From Protopterus annectens (lineage: Eukaryota; Chordata; Ceratodontiformes; Protopteridae): a DNA stretch of 64,000 nt. Shown here piece after piece: positions 23,624 to 34,696 of the stretch; position 1 is the first letter of the stretch, and every line of letters starts with the position of its first letter. A program made the translations under genes and the position numbers. The stretch lies in the NCBI RefSeq assembly GCF_019279795.1, contig NC_056747.1:1003364432-1003428431 (forward strand), written 5' to 3'. The notes under the pieces are model-generated. The model did no database searches. It was not told the origin of the DNA and saw only the letters and a program-made list of their open reading frames with translations.

Positions 23624-24919
23624 ACTGTTTCTAACTTCCCTTATCTTTCTCCCTTTTCCTGTTTAGTTATTCTGATTTATCTGCTCCACCAGTATAAATT
23701 AATTGCCTCTTTCCTCTCTACCTGTATTATTTTTGGGTTTTAGGTGGTTAAGTTGGACTAACTGTCTGCATTCCAAGAGCTCTAGCATCTCTATCAAGTA
23801 CCAGGTCTCTTGAATTCTACTGGTTGAAACAGCCCTTCCAGCAACAGTTAACCTCCCTGTTCTTGTATGTTCCCCTAAAAGTACCTTGTTCTGGTTGTCA
23901 ACAATTTGCCTAGAGTCCTGTTCAGTACTGACCTCTGCCAACAGTACTTATTCTTCTTTTCCTGACCACAGCCTACACTCATTCACTTTTTTCCTCCCCT
24001 TCCCTGCCTCTTCCAAATACCATTACTAGTCTAGGATGCCTATACTTGTAGCTTCTCTACTTCACAGGCTTCCTTGTACCTTTCCCCCACCTTTCCCATA
24101 ACTCCTTCATTCCTTCTCCCCTGCTTACCTCTGGTATTCACTCTAATTTCCCTTTGCTTTCTTACTGTTTAACAGTTAGAGCTTTTACCTCTCTTAGCTC
24201 CAGTGATTGTTTTTCTTGAAGTGTGCGGTGTTGGGTTCAGCCCACTCAGTTCACCCTCCCTGCACTTGGGCTCACTTTGCTCCCCTACCCTACCCCCATT
24301 CCCAAGCACCCTTGGTTCAATTTCCTTTATAGCTAACATTGTTTCCACATCCCTCCCACATTCCCACATGCATTAACATTATACTATCTTATTCCACCCT
24401 TTCTCTCTTTGCCCATTCCTCCTTCTATCCATCTTTGGCACCTATTTCTCTCTTTCTCTAATTATTTCTCCCACCCCTAGTACTTTATCTTTTATATTTC
24501 TCCTTCTACTCCTTACTCCTTATCATGCTTTCCATTTATCTCTTGACCTTTCTTTTTTCCATCATATCCTATCATACATCTCATCATATTAAACTTTATC
24601 TGCACCCCAACTTTCCAACTATCTCTTATTACCTGACACTTTTACCTTCTACTCCTCTCCCATTTCACCCACCCTCTTCTCCTGCAGCAATCACTCCCTT
24701 CTCAAAATTAAACTCCTCCCAAAAAATCTATATCTTAAATTTAAACAGAAATTACTTACTCCACACCCCTCATCTTTAGTTCTCTTCCATCTCCAGAACA
24801 CCATTTCACTCTCTGGAGACATTCATCTTAACCCAGGCCCTCACAACATCTCCTCTACCTTTCATAACATTACTCCAACTTCTCAGAAACTACCAAACCC
24901 TAATTTCAAACAACTCTCC
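22600..24919 (+). other. Pyrimidine-rich stretch upstream of the L2-like LINE
   Basis: The + strand is C/T-rich from about 23.3 kb into the LINE endonuclease at 24.9 kb. The same bias continues through that LINE, so this stretch may be its 5' UTR and a decayed ORF1. No ORF1 motif was recognised, and a start for the element cannot be placed. Confidence 0.4.
23560..23620. repeat. (TC)n then (TA)n microsatellite
   Basis: About 10 TC units pass directly into about 20 TA units. Confidence 0.95.
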
Positions 24920-26852
24920 TTTTAATGCATGAATATTCACAGCATACTTAACAAAATAACTGAATTTCATTCATGGATTTCTCTACACTCCCCTGACTTT
25001 ATTTCTCTCTCTCTGTGTAACCTGGCTAAAACCACACAACATAGACAAGGCGTTTCTCCCCCCTGGATACAATATCTTATGACTTGACAGAACTCCTAAA
25101 AAAGGAGGTGTTGCAATTATGTATTCTGCCATCTTCACCTTATCTCCCTTACCATCCCTCACTCCCCTTTTCACCCAGCAGAACTTATCCTTGCTAACTG
25201 CAAGCTAAATAAACACAAGTCATTAACTATAGTTGCCATCTATATTCCACCCAGAGATAATATCCTCCTACTTGAACAGATCCTTCACTGGTTGTCTGAC
25301 ACTATTCCTAATGAAACTATTATATTAGGAGATGTCAGTATTAACTGGTTCACCATACACTCTGACTCCTCTTCCACCTGCATTAATCTATATGTTTTTT
25401 TCCAGCTTATCTCCTCTCCCACTTTTCATCATACATCTACAAATACCAATTCCACTCTGGACTGGATCCTAGTCTCCCACCCCAACCTTTACCATAACGC
25501 TGAATCCCTGCCAGATGGAATTAGTGACCACTCACCAATCCATGTCCATAGATTCTCTCCCCATATTACTAGACCATGCAAATTAAACGAGTGCTGTAAA
25601 TTATCAAACTTTAATCCTGTTATTTTCAATAGTTATCTGTCTGCTATTAACTGGTCTTTTATCACTGACCTCCCTCTAGATGATGCCATTGATCACTTTA
25701 ACTTAATCTTCTTAGACATTTTTAACTCCATTGCCCCTCCCAGAACAGTCAGAGTTAAATCACATTGCTCATCCTGGTTCTCCAAGACAACTCAACTTCA
25801 TATTCAGACTAGAGATTCTGCATGGAAACTCTGACAAAAAAAACAAATGCCCTATTCATTATCAAAAATATAGGGTACCCTGTAACCTAGTTGAAAAGCA
25901 TACTGACAAAAGAAAATTCTTTCAAGTTCCTCTAACCACTCACACTAAAACCCTAAAAAATGTTGGCATTCTGTTAACCATCTTCTCCACCCTGGCAAGC
26001 CCTCAACACCCAATCCTTACCCTAATAACACCCAAAGAAACTGCTTATATCCTTAATACTTACTTTATTGATACCATAAGTAAACTCATACCATCTCCCA
26101 ACACTACCAATCCCCCACTTCCCAGCATACACCCACATCATAACTTTCTATTCTCACTGAATCCCATCCCCACTAGCTAAATTAAAAAGCTTCTTAACAA
26201 ACTTAAACCATGCTCTGTATCATCTGACAAACTACCTTCACATTTTCTAAAGTTAGCAGCTGACTCCATTGCCTACCCTCTATCTATCCTTATCAACTGT
26301 TCTCTCAGTGAATCATTTGTCCAATCTATCTGGAAAAAAATGTATACTTTTCCAATCCACAAGGGAGGCAACTCAGCAGAACTCACTAATTACCGCCAGT
26401 TGCTATTCTGTCACCTCTCTCTAAAATTCTTGAGCACTGTGTTTATAAACAAATCCTGTCCTACCTTATGCTTAATAACCTCATTATCCCTACTCAGCAT
26501 GGTTTTCACCCTCACTATAGTACCACTGCTGCTCTTATCTCTTTTACTAACTTTATCTCCCTTGCTAGAGACAATAATAAACTGCTTTCCTGCCTCCTCT
26601 TAGACCTCTCCAAAGCCTTTGACACTGTCTCCTCTTCTATCCTCTTCTCTAAACCAACTCAACTAAACCTTTCCTCTTCCACTATTTCCTGGTTTACTAG
26701 CTACCTTACTAACAGACAACAACCAGTCAAATTTCTCACAGCCCTATCCCTCTTTCTCCCAGTAAAAATGGGTGACCCTCAAGGTTCCATCTTGGGTTCT
26801 CTTCTTTTTAACATATTTGCTAACCAGCTTAATAAATCCTGTCTTCAGTCTT

Positions 26853-27385
26853 GGGTCTATATCATTTCATTGAAAACTCATTTCACTGAAGCTTAATTCA
26901 TTGAGACATATTCACTGAAAGCTCATTTCACTGAAAAACCAATTCACTGAAAGCTCACTTCACTGAAAACCATTTCACTGAAACTCATTTAATTGAAAGG
27001 TATATATGGCCTATTCCTCACTGTTGTGCAATCCCGGACTTAGTATATACAGTAAGGGGGGGGGCACAGTGAAGCCCCCCACATAAATTCGTTATATGTT
27101 GTCTTCTGGAAGAATTTATTCATTACACTTGTAAGTATCCATCTATATGCTTTAAAATATTTACAATATGTGGGGGGCTATGCCCCCCACACCCTCCAAT
27201 GTGTGGGGCTGTGCCCCCCACACCCCGTCTACTTTATATACTAACTCCAGGATCACACAACAGTGAGGAAAAGGCCATATATACCTTTCAACTAAATGAG
27301 TTTCAGTGAATTGGGTTTTCAGTGAAGTGAGCTTTCAGTGAATATGTGTCAATGAATTAAGCTTCAATGAAATGATATAGACCCC
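26853..27385. mobile_element. Foldback element FB4 with tandem-word arms
   Basis: A 533-bp insertion inside the LINE reverse transcriptase. The target duplication TCAGTCTT is perfect (26845-26852 and 27386-27393). It starts GGGTCTATATCATTTCATTG and ends with the complement (CAATGAAATGATATAGACCC). Each arm, about 150 and 100 bp, is built from repeated variants of TTCACTGAAAGCTCA. The centre has a GC-rich block (GTGGGGGGCTATGCCCCCCA) and the family core at about 27222-27285 (TATATACTAACTCCAGGATC, then ACAGTGAGGAAAAGGC). There is no coding capacity. Confidence 0.92.
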
Positions 27386-27904
27386 TCAGTCTTCCCTTAT
27401 ACAGTATGCAGATGACTCCACCATCATTACCACTGCTGACAACCTCTCTAATCTGTTTTGCCTTACTCAAACCTCCTTTAACCTTACTGAGACTTGGCTT
27501 TCTAACAACCAGCTCATTCTTAACCCCAAAAAGACTAAACTCCTTCTATTTCTACCCAAAACTCTACATGATTTAAAATCCTCTTTCACAATCACTTCTC
27601 CTAACAATACCATTATTTCACCTGAACCCCATACTAAGCTGCTTGGTGTAACCATTAATGACCAACTTAAATTTACCTACCATGTACAGTACTATATAAA
27701 GAAACCCACCAAAAGCTTGTCCTACTTTATAGAAATAAGAAGTTCCTTACCCCTAACTCTAGACTCTATCCTGCCCAGACCCTTTTGCTTCCCAACCTCC
27801 TACATTGCTCCCAAGTCCTAATTAACTTACAATCCTCTCTTCTAACTAAGTTTGAAACTACATATAACAAAATTGCCAAATTTGCTGCCAACATGCTACC
27901 TAAA

Positions 27905-28987
27905 ACTCATAGGTTCATAGGTTCATAGGTTCATACTAGGCTATCTGTCCTAGGGCATTTATAAGCCTAGCCAGAATGTGTTTGGCTTTCACCACCCATT
28001 TTAAATTTATTTTGCTATACCCTTTTTTGAGGTTAGTATACTGTGCCTCTGTCTAACAGTGACACAGAAGTGATACCCGGGGTAAACCTACGATCTCCCA
28101 TCCACTCATCAAGATTCCTCTTGAAGAGAGTCAATGAGGGACTCTGCCTAACCTGGACTGGGATTTTATTCCAGAGTGAAGGGACCTCTGGGTTATGAAT
28201 CTGTCCCTCCAGCATGTCCTATTTATTTCAGTGCTGAGGTTCAAGTCTCTCGGCGGCGTAGCTCGGGGATTTGGATTTTCTAAGGTGCAGCATGTCCATT
28301 AATTCCGGGTTGGACATGGTTTTATACGCCAGGCACAGATCGCCTCTGAACAGGTGGTATGCCACTGAGTAGAGCTGGAGTTTCTTTAACCGGCAGCATA
28401 TGGCATCTGTTTGAGCCCTTTGATCCTCTTGGTGAGGTACTTTTGGGGTCTTTCCAGTTGCTGCAGGTGTCTGGTAAGGTACATCCCAAAAGGCATTGTA
28501 CTCAATTATGGGCCTAATGAGGGATGAGTAAAGAGGCACAATGACCTCCCCTGATCTAGATGTGAATCCCTTCATGATTAGGTGGGCTATATAAAATGTT
28601 TTTCTAACCACTTTGGCCACGTGGTTGTCAAATGAGATATTGCTATCAACTTGGGTCCCCAGGTCCCTAATTACTTCTTCTGTACTTAATGGATTACCAC
28701 CTATGTGGTAATGTGTGGGCACTTTGTTTTAGCCAAAGGGGATGACGATACTGGCTCTGGCACCAGTTGTCTGTTTCTATGAGGCCCTTTTGGAGGATGC
28801 TTGTGTCGGCTGGAGAGTCGATTATGGCGCCCAGTTTGCAGTCATCTGCGAACTTGGTCAGCCACAGTCCTTCCATGTTGGCCTGTACCTCTGAGAAATA
28901 TATACCGAACAAGAGAGGTCCCAGGACTGCTCAGGGACACCACTTGTAACTGGTTTGGAGTCTGACATGGCTCCAGCAATTCTAACC
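27905..28987 (-). mobile_element. CR1 LINE, 5'-truncated
   Basis: On the minus strand it runs from a reverse transcriptase position equivalent to MSDSKPVTSG (near 28960), through MFGIYFSEVQANMEGLWL, TKFADDCKLGAII and the thumb region (YHIGGNPLSTEEVIRDLGTQ), to LFKRNLDEWMGDRRFTPGI and the tail TTCATAGG repeats at 27905-27935. It inserted into the L2-like LINE: LINE sequence stops at CCTAAAACTCAT and resumes after 28987. Two or three frame breaks are visible. Confidence 0.9.
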
Positions 28988-30043
28988 ATGTCTGCCATCA
29001 CTGCCTTACTCTCTATAATCTCAACTGGTTAAAATTTCCTAACCAACTCAGCTACTCTCAACTTCTTATAAGCCATACCATCTTTAATAAGCCCTCTTCT
29101 TTTCACAGTCTATCTTCTCTTGTCTCTCTTTATATTTCACCTTGCCCCCTTAGAAGTGCTGATCAATGTCTTTTACAAATTTACAAGCCAAAAAATCATA
29201 TGGATAAAACCTTTACTGCTACCTTTCCAGCTCTTTTATGGAATAAGCTTCCTTTGGCTCTTAGAAATATCACTCATGGCCAAGCCTTTAAAACAGCTCT
29301 CTGACAATGCCTACTTATCTCTAGGAAATGACAATGAAACCACCCCACCTAAACATTCTCCTCCTCCCCATTGTCACCTTTCCCTCTTTTTCCACCTGTT
29401 TTTCCTCCCCTCCCTCATGTCTCTTTTCACTTCCTTCCTTCTTGGCTAACATCCAACCTCCTCCTAACTTTCTGTATACTCTCTCCTCCTACAGAGAGTC
29501 TCTCACCTCCCACTCTTGCTCACTCATCTTTTTCTTATTCTTCCTTTTCCCCCTTAATCTATCCATCTCGCTATCCTAAGTCATACTCTCGATTAACTAA
29601 TTCTTAACTTTCTTGTTTGTTCCCTTGCTCTAACCCAATTATCCTTATTCCTTTATTTTATTTAATTCTCTTCCTTACTAATATTTCTTCTCTATCCATA
29701 ACTGTCTTCCATACTTCCTCTGAAATAATTTCTTCATCTCTGATACTAAGTCCTACCTTATTCATCTGTATTTTGAATATCTTCCCTTTCTATCAGTACT
29801 AGTAAGCCCCTTTTGATTCATGATTTATTATTTGCCATCTGGAGCACAATTTGTCATTGGTTTTGCTAATGTTAAGCTTGCATTTTTTGTTACTCAGATA
29901 CCTACCTATTGTATTAATTATTGTTTAAATTGTTGTTTCATGTTAACTCTGGAGATTTTCTCCCCAGGCCACCACTGAAAAGAGGCTCTTACCCAGTCAG
30001 ACATACCCAGTCAACAAATGTCAAATAAATAAATAAATAATAA

Positions 30044-30547
30044 GAAAAGGATGGCCAGCATTAGGTAAACTGGCATGCTAGGTAAAAAGGTTCTGTGGTG
30101 GCCCCCACCCCCACTGCTCAGCCCACCCTGGCCTACTCACACTATTCAGATTACGTTTTACTTTGCTTCTATCTTTTTCTCACAGTTTGTCTTACTCTTC
30201 AGATTTTTTCCTGCAGTTACTCATTCATTTGTTCATTTATTCTATATGTTCTATCAAGACAAGATTGAACTCTAATAAATGTGAAGGAAGCAACTGTGTT
30301 AAACTGGCAGACTTGGGGCCTACAAGCACTCCAGAAACTGTGTGGGTTCTAGATGCTCTGAGATGTAGTTTACAGATTTTAAAATAACCTTTTTATTCAG
30401 TGATTGCCTGGACAAAAACCACGAATAAAGAAAAAAATTCAGTCTTACTCTAACTTTTTTTCCTGCATCCTTTCTGCATATACTAACCAACCAAGACTAC
30501 ATTGTAATAACTGTAGTGGAAATAAATGCATTAAGCTGAGTCCCTCA
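30044..30547. other. No recognisable feature
   Basis: A short GC-rich patch at 30075-30130 echoes the 30548-30728 repeat. Nothing else was recognised. Confidence 0.35.
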
Positions 30548-30728
30548 GAATCATAGCTGGCCTTAGGCATAGGCCAGCTAGGTGGCTGCCTAGGGTGCCA
30601 CTCCAGCAGGGGCACTTTTCCAGTAAACTGGATGGTGTAAATAGACCAGGATGGGGCTACCAGGTGGTGTGGGGGCACTGTGGAGCCCTTTTGCCTAGAG
30701 CACCGCTTGAACTAAGGCTGACTCTGCC
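30548..30728. mobile_element. Short TIR-like repeat (CTAGGTGGCTGCCTAGGGTG type)
   Basis: The left end AGCTGGCCTTAGGC and right end CTAAGGCTGACTCTGC are imperfect inverted repeats. Inside are GGTGGCTGCCTAGGGTGCC and TTGCCTAGAGCACCGCTTG. Sequences of this style are widespread in fish and amphibians as short non-autonomous elements; that is recalled from general knowledge, not matched here. Confidence 0.5.
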
Positions 30729-31062
30729 CAGAATCAATGATGTTTCTAGATGCTCAGAGTTGCATTTTAGAACTTTTTTTCATCCAATGGTGACATGAAC
30801 AAAAATCAAGATTAAGGAAAGAAATTCAGTCTTACTCTTCAACTTTGCTTTGTTCTGCATACTAAATTAAAGCTGGTAGTCTGGGGGTTATAGATACAGT
30901 ATAGAACTTTTTTTCCCAACCTTTTGATCCACTGATGGCTTGAACTAAATGATGTATACAAAAAATGCATTCTTTTTTTTTTTTTATTTCAAGAAATGTT
31001 TCTATGTTTTGATGCTCAAAACAGACCAAACACCAGAAAATGCAGAAAACATGTGCTTGTGA

Positions 31063-31064
<2 letters not shown>

Positions 31065-31136
<72 letters not shown>
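31065..31136. repeat. (AT)n microsatellite
   Basis: About 35 AT units. All long open frames across it are repeat artefacts. Confidence 0.97.
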
Positions 31137-31140
<4 letters not shown>

Positions 31141-31682
31141 ATATATCACATCTTGGTGTAGTATCTGCCTTTCTACTCCCCACTTCCAAACAGGTCATCA
31201 CTTTCTATGTATCCCACTCCAGTATTAAATTGGGATTAAAATTAGGGCACAAATGACTACTATCATATTTCAAGCTGCTGCTCTCACAGGTATATACATT
31301 ATGTCTCCTCACCCTCTTCCCCAAAAGACAGCCTTCTGTGTACCCTTCTGATGTCAGATTGGGACAAAACTGAAAAAAAAGCAAATATAAAATAACCTAC
31401 TTGCTGTCAGACAATTATACGCAGCATTCTTATTTGTTCTTCCAGGAATGACAGCTACCTGTATATGCATCAAATGTCTGATCATGAGGAAAATGAAAAA
31501 AAATAATCACAATATTGTTTCCACTTGTTACTTATAGAGACAGTGCACTCCTCTGAAATTTGTAAGGAAAGGTAAAGATATAATTACCACACTATTCCCA
31601 TCCCACCCAAGATATAGTGACTTTTGAAGTTTGTCTAGAATGTTAAAGAAACAATGATAATGTCACTGCCCCCTGCCCCCCC

Positions 31683-31684
<2 letters not shown>

Positions 31685-31770
<86 letters not shown>
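31685..31770. repeat. (CA)n microsatellite
   Basis: About 43 CA units after a C run. Confidence 0.97.
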
Positions 31771-31773
<3 letters not shown>

Positions 31774-31959
31774 GCATACACAAGTGCAACACTCTTCTGT
31801 GTACACTCATGAGCAGGGCTGGTTTTAGACTAGGTAGAGTTCATGGAAGATACATTTACTAAAACCATGTCAAAATCTAGCTATACAGCCTTGGTGTGCG
31901 CAGGAGGGGGGACCACTGGCCGCCAAAAGATTTGAAGGTCAGGGTATTCTGTGATACAG

Positions 31960-32165
31960 TTATCCATTAGTTTTGAGAGATTACTTTTAAACCAAGCAAG
32001 TAACTACAGTTTCAGTTGCTTTCATCCATGCAACCCCCCCAACAGGAAGTTATAGCCACTTCTAGTACAATTCAAATATCTGATTGCGAAAAAAGTAGAT
32101 GACCATCTAATGTACTTCATCATTGTTCCAAACAAATAGTTGCCACACATTAAAGTATTAAACAC
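31960..32165 (+). repeat. Dispersed repeat R, copy 1
   Basis: Shares TTCATCCA...CAACCCCC and GTTGCCACACATTAAAGTAT with 36340-36475, in the same order and orientation. Copy 1 ends where a CR1 begins at about 32171. The nature of the repeat is unknown. Confidence 0.5.
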
Positions 32166-32170
32166 TGTTT

Positions 32171-34528
32171 TACTTACTTGACCTGGTCATTACTAACATG
32201 GGCGACCATTGCTCTACACCAATTGTCAGCTCCTCCCTGGTTAGATCTGACCACAAACTAATCACCTTGGAAATCCACATCCCTCCCACCCCACCCCACC
32301 CCCCTGCAAAGGTAACCACCATGAAAAACTTCTCCAAAGCTAACTTTGGGCTCCTAAAAACAGATGTGGCTAACTTCACGGCACTCCTACAAATGGAAAA
32401 TAGTTGCATGACCGCAGAATCATACACCAATGCACTGTAAGAACACGTACACAAATGCATTGATCTCGCCATACCCAATAGAACCAAGACGCTCTCCTTC
32501 AAAAAAAGGAAGCCAATCTGGTGGTCCACTGCCATAAACAAACTTTACAACAGAAGGAGGATACTGATGCAGAATAAGGTGAAGTTACAAGACTGGACAA
32601 ACGCCCTTATCAACCTCAACAAAAAGTTGAGATCCCTCATCAAATCCTCTAAAGCTAGTTATAAAACCAGAATTGCAGCAGATAGTAAAGACAACCACAA
32701 GGCCTTCTATAGTTACGTAAAGAATCTCCACAGCAATGCCCAGATGTGTTCTGAGCTACTGCACAATGATACGTACTATACCAAGCCAACAGATATTGCC
32801 AGTATACTGGCCGACAGATTCAATGCCAACTTTACCCCCCCAAAGGACCAATAACAATACTAGTAGATTGCCAGGCACCCAGTATTACTGCTGCACAGGT
32901 TAAAACAGCACTGTCCAAGGCCAAGAATACAGCTTCTATAGGACCTAACAATATCCCTGGTTGTGTTCTACATGAACTACAGAGTGAACTGGCACCTCAC
33001 CCATGTGCCCTGTTCAATCACAGCCTCACCTCAGGCTTTGCCCCTACCGAATGTTGCACTGCTACAGTCATCCCTCGCTATAAAGGAGGAGTGACTACAG
33101 ACCCTTGATTATCGGTCCATTAGCTTGACAAGTCTGGTATGCAAAGCTATGGAATGCATCATCATAGACCTAATAAACAAGGATATAGGGAATCTCCAAA
33201 CTCTGGATCCCACACAGTTTGGTTTTGTGAAGGGTAGATCATGCCTGCTCAACTTGGTCGATTTCTTTGAGTCAGTCACCAGAACTGTGGATGAAGGCAA
33301 GGTGGTTCATACAGCCTACCTTGATATGACCAAGGCTTTTAATACCATTCTCCACTCAGGAATCATAGAAAAACTCACTAAGCTTGGCATCAATCTCTAT
33401 ATCACTAGGTGGGTTGCAAACTGGCTCACAGATACAACCCACAGTGTGAAAGTAGCTGACTCCAAGTCAGACTGCCAACTACTCATGAGTGGAATCCCAC
33501 AGGGTTCGGTCCTGGGTCCTCTCCTGTTTGGTATCTACTTCTCTGAAGTCCAGGCCAACATGAAGGGACTCTGGCTGACAAAGTTCGCAGATGATTGCAA
33601 GTTGGGAGCTATTATTAACTCCCCAAGTGTTGACATCCTACAGAATGGCCTCACTGAGACCAACGACTGGTGTCAGAACCATGGCCTTAAGTTCCATGCC
33701 AAAAAATGTGTCGTCATCCCCTTTGGGAAAAACCTGGTTCCCATGAATGACCACATTGATGGTAGTCCACTGAACACAGAAGGTGTTATAAGAGATCTGG
33801 GAACACAGGTTGACAGCAACCTCTCTTTTGATCACCACATTGCCACTGTGGTCAGAAAGTCCTTCTATGTGGCACATCTCATTACTAAGGGTTTTGTATC
33901 CAGGAAGAAAGAGGTCATTGTCTCCCTCTACTCTTCCCTCATTAGGGCAATCATCGAGAACAATGCCCCATTTGGCATATACCTCACCAGATACCTGCAA
34001 CAACTGGAGAGGCCGCAAAAGTACCTCACAAAGAGGATTCTAGGCCTTAAAACACTTGTCCTATATGGATAGACTCAAAAAAACTCCAACTATTCTCTGT
34101 ATCATATCAGATACTTAGAGGCAATCTCTGCTTGACTTACAAAGCCATGTCTGACCCAGCTCTGTTAGTAATGCTACATCTAAAGAAATCCCAATCCCTC
34201 CGCACCACACGCTCCAGAGACCTCATTACCACAATTAACAGAACATGCTGGAGGGACAGGTTCATAACCCAGAGACTGCCCATGCTATGGAACAGACTTC
34301 CCATACATGTCAAGCAGAGCACCTCACTGACCCTCTTCAAGAGAAATCTTGATGAGTGGATGGGAAACAGAAAATTCACCCCGGGGATAACTCCAGTGGC
34401 TCTACTTGACAGAGGCACTGGGAACTAAGGTCGGGTGGCACTATGCCAGGGTAATCCTATGGCTAGGCTTGTAAAGGCCCCAGGGCCATTAGCCTAGTAC
34501 ACACTTATGAACCTATGAACCTATGAGC
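32171..34528 (+). mobile_element. CR1 LINE, 5'-truncated, long ORF2 remnant
   Basis: Starts at the endonuclease end (LDLVITNMGDHCSTP; VRSDHKLITLEIH), followed by the linker with INKLYNRRRILMQNK. The reverse transcriptase is well kept at 33125-34072 (315 codons in one frame): LVCKAMECIIIDLINKDIG, FGFVKGRSCLLNLVDFFES, AYLDMTKAFNTILHS, SGIPQGSVLGPLLFGIYFSE and LTKFADDCKLGAII. The C-terminus at 34132-34428 has LTLFKRNLDEWMGNRKFTPGI, then GGCTAGGCTTGTAAAGGCCC and GAACCTAT repeats. This is the best preserved reverse transcriptase in the window. Frame breaks separate the endonuclease, the linker, the reverse transcriptase and the C-terminal part. Note AFN where AFD is usual. Confidence 0.92.
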
Positions 34529-34696
34529 TTAGTTGCATTAGTCTTGCAAAGTCAAAATGATAAAAAAACAGCAGCGGGCAGCTAGCCATTTTCTTCTGCA
34601 TAAGACAACCACAGCACTTATACCTGCTCTCTGTGCATATCAGGTGTCCAGTTAAGTAGTCCATCTTACTTCTCACAAAAGCACACCATGGATTAA

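Larger units (their letters stand above)
24920..30043 (+). mobile_element. L2-like LINE with two later insertions, broken
   Basis: The endonuclease starts near 24926 (MNIHSILNKITEFHSW; FISLSVTWLKPHN; GVAIMYSAIF; TIILGDVSINWFT; LDWILVSHP; GISDHSPIHV). The reverse transcriptase spans about 26.2-27.9 kb (FPIHKGGNSAELTNYRQL; LLLDLSKAFDTVSSSILF; DPQGSILGSLLFNIFANQL; then QYADDSTIITTADNLSNLF after the first insertion). The end reads LWNKLPLALRNITHGQAFKT near 29240, followed by a CT-rich 3' UTR and GTCAACAAATGTCAAATAAA with an (AAAT)n tail near 30043. Foldback element FB4 interrupts the reverse transcriptase between the QG and ADD boxes, and a reversed CR1 interrupts the C-terminal part. There are several frame shifts and stops. 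L2 is the best guess among Jockey-group clades. Confidence 0.8.

Noticed and set aside
31685-31770. Short even repeats considered as a CRISPR-like array
   Set aside because: A simple CA dinucleotide array with no spacers, in a eukaryotic genome.
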